64,000 nucleotides of DNA from Mucilaginibacter tundrae (GTDB lineage Bacteria > Bacteroidota > Bacteroidia > Sphingobacteriales > Sphingobacteriaceae), in NCBI RefSeq assembly GCF_013408825.1, contig NZ_JACCBZ010000006.1, positions 248,001 to 312,000 of the forward strand. Direction: 5' to 3'. A program made the translations under genes and the position numbers. The notes under the pieces were generated by a model. The model was given only the letters and a program-made list of their open reading frames with translations. It was not told the origin of the DNA and searched no databases. This document shows, in pieces, positions 26,731 to 35,001 of the stretch (position 1 is the stretch's first letter; each line of letters starts with the position of its first letter).

Positions 26731-26788
26731 TATGCGATAACAAACATATAGAAACTGAAAAGTCCCGGCCCACAAGCCGGGACTTTTT
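26719..26788 (+). promoter_or_regulatory. Transcription attenuator: antiterminator and terminator hairpins before pheA
   Basis: Segment 1, AGCCGGGACT (26719-26728), is identical to segment 3 (26775-26784). Segment 2, AGTCCCGGC (26761-26769), can pair with either. Pairing 2:3 gives a stem with loop CCACAA followed by TTTTT (26784-26788), a rho-independent terminator. Pairing 1:2 prevents it. With Phe/Tyr plentiful the ribosome reaches the stop codon inside segment 1 and the terminator forms; on starvation it stalls upstream at the Phe/Tyr codons and 1:2 forms. The pheA ATG lies 15 bp downstream. Confidence 0.85.
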
Positions 26789-26803
26789 GCTTTAACAGAA
26801 TTT

Positions 26804-27706
26804 ATGAAAAGCGAAAAACCAAGAGTTGCAATACAGGGTATCCGTGCCTCCTTTCACGAGGAAGCTGCATTTAAATACTTTGGCGAGAATATCGAGACCA
26901 TTGAATGCAATTCTTTTAAGCAAACCTTCGAGGCGCTCCAAAATAAAGAGGCTGATTACGTGGTGATGGCTATTGAGAACAGCATAGCCGGCAGCATTTT
27001 GCCAAACTACGCGCTGATGATGAGCTATGGCTTCCCGATAGTTGGTGAAGTTTACATCCCCATTCAGCTACACCTGATGGCTTTGCCGGGCGTAAAGTTT
27101 GAGGATATTAAATATGTAACCTCCCACCCCATCGCTATCCGCCAGTGTGTTGATTTCTTTGACGAATACCCGCACCTACAAATGGTTGAAAGTAATGATA
27201 CCGCTGCCTGTGCCAAACGCATCAAAGAAGAAAAACTAACCGATACCGTGGCAATCGCTAATACGTTGGCAGCCAACTTATACGGTTTGGAAATTTTAGA
27301 GCGCCGGATCGAATCCAATAAACGCAATTTTACCCGTTTTTTGATCATTACCCATCATGATAACCAGTTAAAGGGCACACCCAATAAAGCATCATTATGT
27401 TTTGAGGTAAGTAACAAAGTAGGTTCATTAGCTAAGGTGCTCAACATCTTCGCGGATCAAAACTTGAACATGAGCAAAATACAATCCATGCCGGTACTGG
27501 GCAAACCATCCGATTATAATTTTTATGTAGATGTAGAATGGAAGGAAACCAGGCAATACGATAATGCCATCAAACAGATATTGAAATACACCCACAACTT
27601 TAACATTTTGGGCGAGTATGAAAAGTTTGAGGAACAACCAAGCATTGATCAGTTCAAAAAACCCGAACAAAAAAAATATATCAAAATAAAAACATTAAGC
27701 AAATAA
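26804..27706 (+). CDS. pheA: Prephenate dehydratase
   Basis: 300 aa monofunctional enzyme converting prephenate to phenylpyruvate. The catalytic domain spans about residues 5-185 (AIQGIRASFHEEAAFKYF, VMAIENSIAGSI, and the active-site TRF in RNFTRFLIITHH). A C-terminal ACT domain (about 198-275) contains GSLAKVLNIFADQNLNMSKI. The Phe-binding ESRP motif of classical enzymes reads QSMP here, so feedback inhibition may be altered. No chorismate mutase domain is fused; that activity is in the next gene. Expression appears set by the upstream attenuator. A tyrA gene is not in the run. Confidence 0.95.
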   Translation: MKSEKPRVAIQGIRASFHEEAAFKYFGENIETIECNSFKQTFEALQNKEADYVVMAIENSIAGSILPNYALMMSYGFPIVGEVYIPIQLHLMALPGVKFEDIKYVTSHPIAIRQCVDFFDEYPHLQMVESNDTAACAKRIKEEKLTDTVAIANTLAANLYGLEILERRIESNKRNFTRFLIITHHDNQLKGTPNKASLCFEVSNKVGSLAKVLNIFADQNLNMSKIQSMPVLGKPSDYNFYVDVEWKETRQYDNAIKQILKYTHNFNILGEYEKFEEQPSIDQFKKPEQKKYIKIKTLSK

Positions 27707-27738
27707 CAGCGACGTAAATTCGCGCAATTCAAAACACG

Positions 27739-28866
27739 ATGAAATTAGAATTAAACATACAACCACTTGAATCCTGGATAAAAACAGGTAAGGAACCTTT
27801 GGTAATAGCAGGCCCGTGCAGTGCCGAAACTGAAGATCAATTAGTAGCTACCGCGCATTTATTGGCTCAAACATGCCGTGTGTCTGCATTACGTGCCGGT
27901 ATATGGAAACCACGTACCCGCCCCGGAGAGTTTGAAGGTATTGGTAGCATTGGTTTAGAGTGGTTAAAACGCGCTAAAGCAGAAACAGGCTTGCCTACCG
28001 CTGTTGAAGTGGCTACCGCTAAACACGTTGAAGAAGCGTTAAAAGCAGGTGTTGATATTCTATGGGTTGGCGCACGTTCAACCGCAAACCCGTTCACCGT
28101 ACAGGAAATTGCTGACGCATTGAAAGGTGTTGACGTACCCGTAATGGTTAAAAACCCGGTAAACCCTGATTTGTCACTATGGATCGGCGCTTTAGAGCGT
28201 ATCAATAACGCGGGTATCACCAAATTGGCAGCTATTCACCGTGGTTTCTCCTCTTACGAAAAATCTGCTTTCCGTAACGAACCAATGTGGGATATCGCTA
28301 TCCACCTGAAAACTTTGGCTCCGCATTTACCAATGATCAACGACCCAAGCCACATCACCGGCAACCGTTCATTAATTGGTTACGTGTCGCAAAAAGCATT
28401 GGATTTGGATATGCAAGGTTTGATGATCGAATCACACATCGACCCTTCAGTTGCGTGGACAGATGCTGCACAACAGGTTACCCCTGCTGCTTTGGTTGAG
28501 ATTATCGACCACCTGACTTTACGTAAACCGGAAGTTCGCGATACCGAAGTAAAAGATAAATTAGCGGAACTACGCAGCCAGATCGACAAAATTGATGATT
28601 TGGTAATTCAAAAAGTAGCTGAGCGTATGCAGATCTCTGAAAAGATCGGCCAGTACAAAAAAGACAACGGCATCACCATTTTACAGGTTAACCGTTGGGA
28701 CGAGATCCTGAACAAACGTACAACTTACGCTAAAGCATTAAAATTAAGTGCAGAGTTCACTGAAAAATTATTAGAATTATTACACAGCGAGTCTATCCGC
28801 AAACAAACCGAAGTGATGAATAAAGATCAGGCCGGACAAGCAGCTGATAAACTAACACACGCTTAA
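27739..28866 (+). CDS. Bifunctional DAHP synthase / chorismate mutase
   Basis: 375 aa. Residues about 1-265 form a type I-beta DAHP synthase (IAGPCSAE, LRAGIWKPRTRPGEFEG, VGARSTANPF, IHRGFSS, NDPSHITGNR), the entry step of the shikimate pathway. Residues about 275-360 form an AroQ-type chorismate mutase (LAELRSQIDKIDDLVIQKVAERMQISEKIG). In such fusions the mutase binds prephenate or chorismate and feeds back on the synthase. The start lies 32 bp after pheA, so the two are co-transcribed. Both domains appear complete. Confidence 0.94.
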   Translation: MKLELNIQPLESWIKTGKEPLVIAGPCSAETEDQLVATAHLLAQTCRVSALRAGIWKPRTRPGEFEGIGSIGLEWLKRAKAETGLPTAVEVATAKHVEEALKAGVDILWVGARSTANPFTVQEIADALKGVDVPVMVKNPVNPDLSLWIGALERINNAGITKLAAIHRGFSSYEKSAFRNEPMWDIAIHLKTLAPHLPMINDPSHITGNRSLIGYVSQKALDLDMQGLMIESHIDPSVAWTDAAQQVTPAALVEIIDHLTLRKPEVRDTEVKDKLAELRSQIDKIDDLVIQKVAERMQISEKIGQYKKDNGITILQVNRWDEILNKRTTYAKALKLSAEFTEKLLELLHSESIRKQTEVMNKDQAGQAADKLTHA

Positions 28867-28887
28867 TAAAATACATTCCGTTCGCAT

Positions 28888-28942
28888 ATTCTCCCCTTGT
28901 AATCAGGGGGGGGATGTCGACGGAGTCGACAGAGGGGTAAAC
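28888..28942. repeat. CTCCCC/GGGG-type intergenic repeat with an 8-G run
   Basis: TTCTCCCCTTGTAATCAGGGGGG with a following GTCGACGGAGTCGAC palindrome and AGAGGGG. It belongs to the same C/G-run hairpin class as the block embedded in the aroA coding sequence 225 bp downstream. Confidence 0.55.
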
Positions 28943-28972
28943 CCACCATGCCGATCAAACCATACTTACATC

Positions 28973-30244
28973 ATGCACCAGAATATCATCCTCACCAAAA
29001 AAACCAAAACCGCCAACGGAACCATACAGCTTACAGGCTCAAAAAGCGAGTGCAACCGCGCCCTCGTGATTGAAGCCCTGAGCGATGGTAAAGTTAAGGT
29101 TGAAAACATTTCTGATGCGGCGGATACGGTGACTCTGCATTCTATTTTAAACGGAAAGCTTCATAAAGTCTCCCCTACCGGGGGAGATTTAGAGGGGGCT
29201 GAAATCAACATTGGCCCCGCCGGTACAGCCATGCGTTTTTTAACAGCCTATTTCGCCGTTCAGGATGATGAGGTGATATTAACCGGCAGCGAACGCATGA
29301 AGCAAAGGCCAATAGGTATTTTGGTTGATGCCCTGCGCCAGTTGGGTGCCAACATCGACTATGAAGAACAGGATGGCTTCCCGCCGTTAAGGCTTAAGGG
29401 AGGCTTTACACAGCTTACTAACCAAATCAATATAAAAGGTAATATCAGCAGCCAGTACATTACTGCGCTGCTGCTTATTGCCGCCAAATTGCCTTTGGGT
29501 TTGGAATTGCATATTGAGGGTGATTTAACCTCGAAACCTTATGTAGAAATGACTTTAGCCATGCTACAGCAGGCAGGCATCCGGCACCAATGGAATGGCA
29601 ATGTGATCAGCATCGCGCACCAGGAATTCGCGCCGACGGTTTTACCTGTCGAGCCGGATTGGAGCGCGGCGTCTTATTGGTACGCCATTGCGGCTTTGGC
29701 TGACGAGGCCGATCTTTTCCTGCCGGGATTAACGCAATACAGCCTGCAGGGCGATAGCGTAATCACCGAGATAATGGCTAATTTTGGCATTACCTCGCAG
29801 TTTAAAAACGGGGGTGTCCATTTACAAAAAGAAGTTAAACCAATTTTCAGGAAGATATTTGATCTGAAGGAATGCCCTGACCTGGCACAAACTGTCATCG
29901 TGGTTTGCGCCGCGTTAGGTCACGAAGCTACTTTTACCGGCCTCGAAACCTTAAAGATTAAAGAAACCGACCGTGTTTTAGCCCTGCAAAATGAGCTGGC
30001 AAAAATTGGCGTTAAACTGATTGAAAAAGGCCAGGTTTACAAGCTTGATTGCAGCGAAAAGCATATCCCCGAAAAGGTTTTCATCAATACTTACGAGGAT
30101 CATCGCATGGCAATGGCTTTCGCGCCTTTAACTTTGATCATACCTGAAATGGAGATTGAAGACGCTAAAGTGGTTGAGAAATCATACCCGGCTTTTTGGA
30201 GTGATTTGGAGAAGGTTGGATTTAGTGTTGAGGTGAAAGAATAA
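28973..30244 (+). CDS. aroA: 3-phosphoshikimate 1-carboxyvinyltransferase (EPSP synthase)
   Basis: 423 aa, adds PEP to shikimate-3-phosphate. Signatures are GSKSECNRALVIEAL near the N-terminus, NIGPAGTAMRFLTAYF (the PEP-binding region, about 79-94), LTGSERMKQRPIG, GNISSQYITALLL and KIKETDRVLALQNEL (active-site KExDR), and YEDHRMAMAFAPL. Residues 66-76 (VSPTGGDLEGA) have no counterpart in the usual family and are encoded by a repeat-like hairpin (29167-29200) inserted in frame just before the PEP-binding motif. All catalytic motifs are intact, so the enzyme is probably active. Confidence 0.93.
   Translation: MHQNIILTKKTKTANGTIQLTGSKSECNRALVIEALSDGKVKVENISDAADTVTLHSILNGKLHKVSPTGGDLEGAEINIGPAGTAMRFLTAYFAVQDDEVILTGSERMKQRPIGILVDALRQLGANIDYEEQDGFPPLRLKGGFTQLTNQINIKGNISSQYITALLLIAAKLPLGLELHIEGDLTSKPYVEMTLAMLQQAGIRHQWNGNVISIAHQEFAPTVLPVEPDWSAASYWYAIAALADEADLFLPGLTQYSLQGDSVITEIMANFGITSQFKNGGVHLQKEVKPIFRKIFDLKECPDLAQTVIVVCAALGHEATFTGLETLKIKETDRVLALQNELAKIGVKLIEKGQVYKLDCSEKHIPEKVFINTYEDHRMAMAFAPLTLIIPEMEIEDAKVVEKSYPAFWSDLEKVGFSVEVKE
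29167..29200 (+). repeat. Repeat-derived in-frame insert within aroA
   Basis: TCTCCCC-TACCG-GGGGAGA forms a 7-bp stem, followed by TTTAGAGGGGGCT. This resembles dispersed C/G-run repeats in intergenic DNA (see 28888-28942), but here it is read as aroA codons 66-76. Confidence 0.6.
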
Positions 30245-30274
30245 AGGCGAAAGGTTAAAGGCACTCAAAAAGGG

Positions 30275-30345
30275 TGTCATACTGAGGCACTCGAAGTATG
30301 CGGGCAAAGGCCTTTACGCTTATGCTTCAATGCCTCAGCATGACA
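30275..30345. repeat. TGTCAT...ATGACA hairpin repeat between aroA and aroC
   Basis: TGTCATACTGAGGC at the left pairs with GCCTCAGCATGACA at the right, with partly complementary middle parts (AAAGGCC/GGCCTTT region). Same end motif as the hairpins at 20315 and 55150. Just before it lie AAAGGCGAAAGGTTAAAGG simple units. Confidence 0.7.
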
Positions 30346-30408
30346 ACGCGCTAGTACAAAAAATAACAATCGGTGAAATCAATCCTCATCGGTGAAATCA
30401 AAAAGAAA

Positions 30409-31503
30409 ATGGCAGGCAATTCATTCGGACAATTATTCAGGATAACCACTTTTGGCGAATCGCATGGCGAAGCTATCGGCGTAATAATCGACGGCTGTCC
30501 GTCGCAGCTACCTGTTGATTTGGAATACATTCAATCCGAACTGGATAAACGCAGGCCCGGTCAATCCAAGATCACTACTCAGCGCAAAGAAAGCGATACG
30601 GTAAAAATCCTTTCAGGCATGTTTGAAGGAAAAACTACCGGTACCCCCATAGCCATGTTGATCCCGAATGAAGACCAGCGTTCAAAAGACTATACCCATA
30701 ACGTAGATGTATTTCGCCCATCACATGCAGATTACACCTATCAAACCAAATATGGCATTCGAGATCATCGTGGCGGTGGCCGCTCATCAGCCCGTGAAAC
30801 CGCGGCGCGTGTAGCAGCAGGAGCGTTAGCCAAACTGCTGTTAAAAAGCCATGGTATAGAGATCGTTGCACATGTAAGCAGCGTAGGGAAGATCAACGCA
30901 CCAAACGTTGACATAAGCGATGTGCAGGAGTTTATTAACCAGCGCGAGGAAAACATAGTCCGTTGCGCCGACCCTGCCACAGCGGAGGAAATGATCGAAT
31001 TTATTGATAACATCCGCAAAGCGGGCGATACCGTTGGCGGCAAGATCAGTTGCTATGTTAAAAACTGCCCCGTTGGTTTAGGCGAACCTGTTTTTGATAA
31101 ACTTCATGCCGAACTAGGCAAGGCGATGTTAAGCATTAACGCCGTACACGGTTTTGAATTTGGCTCCGGCTTCTCCGGCAGCGAAATGCTGGGTTCAGAG
31201 CATAACGACATATTTGTAAAGGATCATAACGGCGATATCATCACCATTACCAACTATTCCGGCGGTATACAGGGCGGTATCAGCAACGGCATGCCTATCG
31301 AGTTCAAAGTTGCATTTAAACCCGTAGCCACCATCATGAAAGCCCAGGCCACCATCGACAGCGAAGGCAACGCCGCCGAAATATCCGGCAAAGGCCGCCA
31401 TGATCCTTGTGTAGTGCCAAGAGCGGTTGTTATTGTGGAAGCAATGGCTGCTTTGGTTTTAGCAGATCACTGGATGAGGAATAGGAATTCCATTTTAGGA
31501 TAG
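30409..31503 (+). CDS. aroC: Chorismate synthase
   Basis: 364 aa from ATG 30409 ([20 protein letters not shown]); a GTG at 30373 would prefix unrelated residues. This is the last common step of aromatic synthesis, FMN-dependent. Signatures are [63 protein letters not shown], and the C-terminal [18 protein letters not shown]. It lies 164 bp downstream of aroA with a hairpin repeat between, and is probably the end of the pheA operon. Confidence 0.95.
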   Translation: MAGNSFGQLFRITTFGESHGEAIGVIIDGCPSQLPVDLEYIQSELDKRRPGQSKITTQRKESDTVKILSGMFEGKTTGTPIAMLIPNEDQRSKDYTHNVDVFRPSHADYTYQTKYGIRDHRGGGRSSARETAARVAAGALAKLLLKSHGIEIVAHVSSVGKINAPNVDISDVQEFINQREENIVRCADPATAEEMIEFIDNIRKAGDTVGGKISCYVKNCPVGLGEPVFDKLHAELGKAMLSINAVHGFEFGSGFSGSEMLGSEHNDIFVKDHNGDIITITNYSGGIQGGISNGMPIEFKVAFKPVATIMKAQATIDSEGNAAEISGKGRHDPCVVPRAVVIVEAMAALVLADHWMRNRNSILG

Positions 31504-31582
31504 CCAAATAAAACATCTCCACGCTAAAATAAATTATTCATCTGCATATTTGCAAATACGCACATCTGCACATCAATAAACC

Positions 31583-32809
31583 ATGCTTACCTCACCTATC
31601 CAACTCTACAAAAAAGCCTACAGCGGTCTATCGCTAAACAGCTGGTACTTGTGCCTGGTGATGCTGGTGAACCGCAGCGGCACCATGGTTATTCCCTTTA
31701 TGACCATCTATTGCACTAAAGAGCTGCACTTAACCATTATACAAACGGGCTACATCATGGGATTGTTTGGTTTAGGCTCGATATTGGGTGCATTCCTGGG
31801 TGGTAAATTAACCGATAAAATAGGTTTTTATGATCTGCAGATCGGTGCCCTATTCAGCGGCGGAATGTTATTCATCATTTTAGGATTTCAGCATACTTTT
31901 ATTACGTTGGGCGCAGGCGCATTTATCCTCAGCCTTTGTAACGAATCTTTTCGCCCCGCAAACTCGGCCGCTATCGCCTATTACAGTTCGGCGGAGAACA
32001 AGACCCGCTCCTACTCCTTAAATCGTTTGGCAATTAACCTCGGTTGGGCATTTGGCGGTGCCTTGGGCGGTTTTCTGGCATCATTCAATTACCATTTATT
32101 GTTTTGGGTAGATGGCTGCACCAATATGGTTGCTGCAATAATATTATTAAGACTAATACCGCGCTCAGGTATTTTAAAACCTAATAAAAACAAAGAGACA
32201 AAAGCTAACACCGCATCCGCCTATAAAGACACCACCTATTTAGTTTTTATCGGGTTGATCACACTTTTCGCCATTTGCTTTTTTCAACTGTTCACCATGC
32301 AGCCCTTATTTTATAAAACCATGTGGCAACTAAACGAACGTGTTATCGGCGCGTTAATGGCACTTAACGGCATTTTAATTGTGATGATTGAAATGATCCT
32401 CATTCACAAACTCGAAGGCCGCAGGCACCCGTTAAAATACATTAGTTTCGGTGTGTTACTGGTTGGTGCAGGTTTTGTATTGCTAAATGTATTACCGCAT
32501 GGCACACTATCAGGCTTAGCAGTTATTATCTTCATCACGCTTGGCGAAATTATGGCGATGCCCTTCACCAACTCCTTTTGGATAGCCCGCACTACCGAAA
32601 ATAATCGCGGAGAATATGCTGCATTATACAGTATGTCATGGTCTGCCGCGCAAATTTTGGCGCCTACTGTTGGCAGTTTAATTATTGTTGGTGGTGGGTT
32701 TGCTTTGTTATGGTGGATATTGGGTGGGGTATGTCTGGTGGCCGCGATTGGTTTTTCGGTATTGTATCGATATTTAAAAGCTAGTAATAGGGGTAACCTC
32801 AACCTTTAA
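31583..32809 (+). CDS. Major facilitator superfamily transporter
   Basis: 408 aa, about 12 membrane segments. The conserved loop between helices 2 and 3 reads GAFLGGKLTDKIGFYDLQ (residues near 72-90), the MFS signature GxLaDrxGrr in diverged form. Members of this subgroup are drug or solute exporters; the substrate cannot be assigned. It lies 79 bp after aroC, so co-transcription is possible. The 3' end overlaps the next, convergent gene by 11 bp. Confidence 0.85.
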   Translation: MLTSPIQLYKKAYSGLSLNSWYLCLVMLVNRSGTMVIPFMTIYCTKELHLTIIQTGYIMGLFGLGSILGAFLGGKLTDKIGFYDLQIGALFSGGMLFIILGFQHTFITLGAGAFILSLCNESFRPANSAAIAYYSSAENKTRSYSLNRLAINLGWAFGGALGGFLASFNYHLLFWVDGCTNMVAAIILLRLIPRSGILKPNKNKETKANTASAYKDTTYLVFIGLITLFAICFFQLFTMQPLFYKTMWQLNERVIGALMALNGILIVMIEMILIHKLEGRRHPLKYISFGVLLVGAGFVLLNVLPHGTLSGLAVIIFITLGEIMAMPFTNSFWIARTTENNRGEYAALYSMSWSAAQILAPTVGSLIIVGGGFALLWWILGGVCLVAAIGFSVLYRYLKASNRGNLNL

Positions 32810-33359
32810 CACCAGCAGTGACTAATGTTAATTTCAAATTCAGCTTTTCAATTGCCTCTTTTACTTCTAAGGGAAGTGATTCATCATACGAGACTTTTTT
32901 GAGATGTTTAAACTGGCTTATGGCAATGATCAGGTTGTCGCTATCACTGAGTTTAATATCCTCCAGCATTAAATGCTGAACGGGCAAATCTTTTAAAATA
33001 CTCAAATCACCTACATTAACACGTTGAAAACGAAGAAATTCGACTTTAGTAAAATCAGCTATCCATTCTGGTATTAAACTATGCTCTGAATTTTTCAACA
33101 CTTTACTTATAAAGGATGGTTGAAAAACTAAACTTTTCCCTTCGTGAATTTTATCTTTAACTGTAGGTGGTAAGTCAATCTCATCAAATTTAGGGGTAGT
33201 AAATAACATGTAAGGCGTATCTTCAACACCTATAACAGAACATTCAGGATTGACAAATAAGATTTTGCCTTTATCCTTAAGTGAGCCGAAATCTACGCCG
33301 ATAGATACGTTACCCGTTGAGTATGATTTAGGAATTTCTTCCTGATTTGGCCATTCCAT
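32799..33359 (-). CDS. Hypothetical protein with LRR-like C-terminal part
   Basis: 186 aa, no signal peptide or membrane segment. The N-terminal 110 residues are not recognised. Residues about 115-165 show a leucine pattern (VEFLRFQRVNVGDLSILKDL, then VQHLMLEDIKL and FKHLKKVSYDE) suggestive of leucine-rich-repeat-like turns. No function can be given. It lies 18 bp downstream of the DinB-like gene on the same strand and may share its transcript. Confidence 0.6.
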   Translation of the reverse strand: MEWPNQEEIPKSYSTGNVSIGVDFGSLKDKGKILFVNPECSVIGVEDTPYMLFTTPKFDEIDLPPTVKDKIHEGKSLVFQPSFISKVLKNSEHSLIPEWIADFTKVEFLRFQRVNVGDLSILKDLPVQHLMLEDIKLSDSDNLIIAISQFKHLKKVSYDESLPLEVKEAIEKLNLKLTLVTAGVKG

Positions 33360-33377
33360 TTATGAAATTAATATTTA

Positions 33378-33881
33378 TTATTTGTCCAACAAAACCTTAA
33401 CCGTTACCAACAACTGCCCCACATGCCGCATAGTATGCTCCGCGCTATGAACTAACAATCCAATAACTGTTGAAGGTACCTTCGCTCTCCCAACACCTCT
33501 AACTTCGGCCAAAGTGCCTTCATCTGTCTCGCTTAATTGTTTTATAGCGATATCAACCTGACGGTTAAAACACTCCAACAAATCACCTAACTTTACATCA
33601 GCATTCTTCCCTTCAGCCGTCAAATAATCCAACTGCTGCTGATCAAGCTGTTCATCTTTCGCATAAGTATATAATCGATCCAACACCCCCGCCATATGCT
33701 GCAAATGAAATCCCGGCGATGCCATGCTTGCCACCTTTTCCCAAAGCAAATCATCCGGGAAATCCGTCATCAACCTATTAACTTCTTCCCTCGCCTGCAA
33801 CAAGGCATGCGCTACGGGTTGCAGCAATGCAGGTATCCCTTGCAGCGGGCCGCGTAACCAAACTTCGGGTTTACTACTCAT
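33378..33881 (-). CDS. DinB-family four-helix protein
   Basis: 167 aa. Helical throughout, with metal-ligand histidines in the DinB/YfiT pattern: SPGFHLQHMAGVLDRLY (about residues 56-72) and VHSAEHTMRHVGQL (about 142-155). Such proteins form a four-helix bundle with a three-histidine metal site; many act as thiol transferases or are of unknown role despite the DNA-damage name. It sits two bases downstream of the GH26 gene. Confidence 0.82.
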   Translation of the reverse strand: MSSKPEVWLRGPLQGIPALLQPVAHALLQAREEVNRLMTDFPDDLLWEKVASMASPGFHLQHMAGVLDRLYTYAKDEQLDQQQLDYLTAEGKNADVKLGDLLECFNRQVDIAIKQLSETDEGTLAEVRGVGRAKVPSTVIGLLVHSAEHTMRHVGQLLVTVKVLLDK

Positions 33882-33883
33882 TG

Positions 33884-34894
33884 TTATTTACTTTGTAATG
33901 CCGCGCCAACCACATCATGGTTTAACGTTTGGGGCGATGAATAAACCTGTTTCACTCTATCCAGCGTATTGTCGCTCCACAAAAAGTTCGTCCACACCAT
34001 AAAATATGCCCATTCAGGCTGTGCAGCTAATACGGCCTGGTTAGGCAACTCACCTGTTTCGGTAAGTGCCATCAGTTTGCCGTGGGCCAGTTGTTTTAAC
34101 TCGTTATAATCTTTTTGTTCGTAATCAAAATGGTAAACATCTGCTCCCAAAATATCTACATAATTAGCGCCGGGGTAGTAATCTTTATAACTATAAGCCT
34201 CGTCCATCGGGATATCCCTTATCCCATTTGCACCAAAAACCCAGATCAAATTATTTAGATGAAAGTAATTGGTGTAGCGGTCATACATCATCTTCCACAA
34301 TTTGGCTATGCCATCAGTACCCTTCTTATTGCCCCACCAAAACCATACGCCGTTCATTTCATGATATGGGCGCCACAGCACCGGCACGTGTGCATCCTGC
34401 AATTGTTTTAAGTACCCGGCAACTACATCAATTTGTGCCAGCCAGCGTTTATTCAGTTCTGTGTTTGGCGTAGTTAATTCCGTCCATTGGGCATCGGTTA
34501 GTTTTCCCTGGATGCTCTGTTTCCAATCGAACGGTGGTTCATCCGTAGGCCTGCCCTGGTGCCACATCAGGGTAACGATATATCCATCTTGCCATTTTTT
34601 GATTGCTTCGTTTACAACATCCTGTCCGCGGTCGGTTTTCCAATCCCAAATAAAATCCGATCCCCAAAGTGCCGGGTACTTACCTGTTTTGGCGTAAACG
34701 CTGTCCGAATAGGTATTCAGTTGTGTATTAAAATTATGCTGACCGGATATAATATACTTTCCTTTGATGCTGTACAAAAACGCGAGCAGCTTTTTTGCCT
34801 CCGGCGACGCATTTTTATTTACCGGCTCAAAACTTTGAGCAGATGCCTTAAATACCGCAAAAAGGCATATTATTAATACCAAATACTTTTTCAT
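33884..34894 (-). CDS. Exported glycoside hydrolase family 26 (probable beta-mannanase)
   Basis: 336 aa from ATG 34894, with signal peptide MKKYLVLIICLFAVFKASAQ; a start 12 codons earlier is rejected. GH26 motifs: GKYIISGQHN near the N-terminus, WRPYHEMNGVWFWWG holding the acid/base Glu179, and ALTETGELP with the nucleophile Glu279. It likely cuts beta-1,4-mannan in the periplasm or outside the cell. No SusC/SusD pair or sugar transporter is next to it, so it is not part of a visible polysaccharide utilisation locus. Confidence 0.9.
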   Translation of the reverse strand: MKKYLVLIICLFAVFKASAQSFEPVNKNASPEAKKLLAFLYSIKGKYIISGQHNFNTQLNTYSDSVYAKTGKYPALWGSDFIWDWKTDRGQDVVNEAIKKWQDGYIVTLMWHQGRPTDEPPFDWKQSIQGKLTDAQWTELTTPNTELNKRWLAQIDVVAGYLKQLQDAHVPVLWRPYHEMNGVWFWWGNKKGTDGIAKLWKMMYDRYTNYFHLNNLIWVFGANGIRDIPMDEAYSYKDYYPGANYVDILGADVYHFDYEQKDYNELKQLAHGKLMALTETGELPNQAVLAAQPEWAYFMVWTNFLWSDNTLDRVKQVYSSPQTLNHDVVGAALQSK

Positions 34895-35001
34895 AACAAA
34901 CAGATGTTGACAGATATAATTGTAGGGCAAGGTAAAATTAAACTATTTTTATTTGTGGTATAGCAATTGCTATACTCGATAAAAAAATATTTATAAAGTA
35001 T

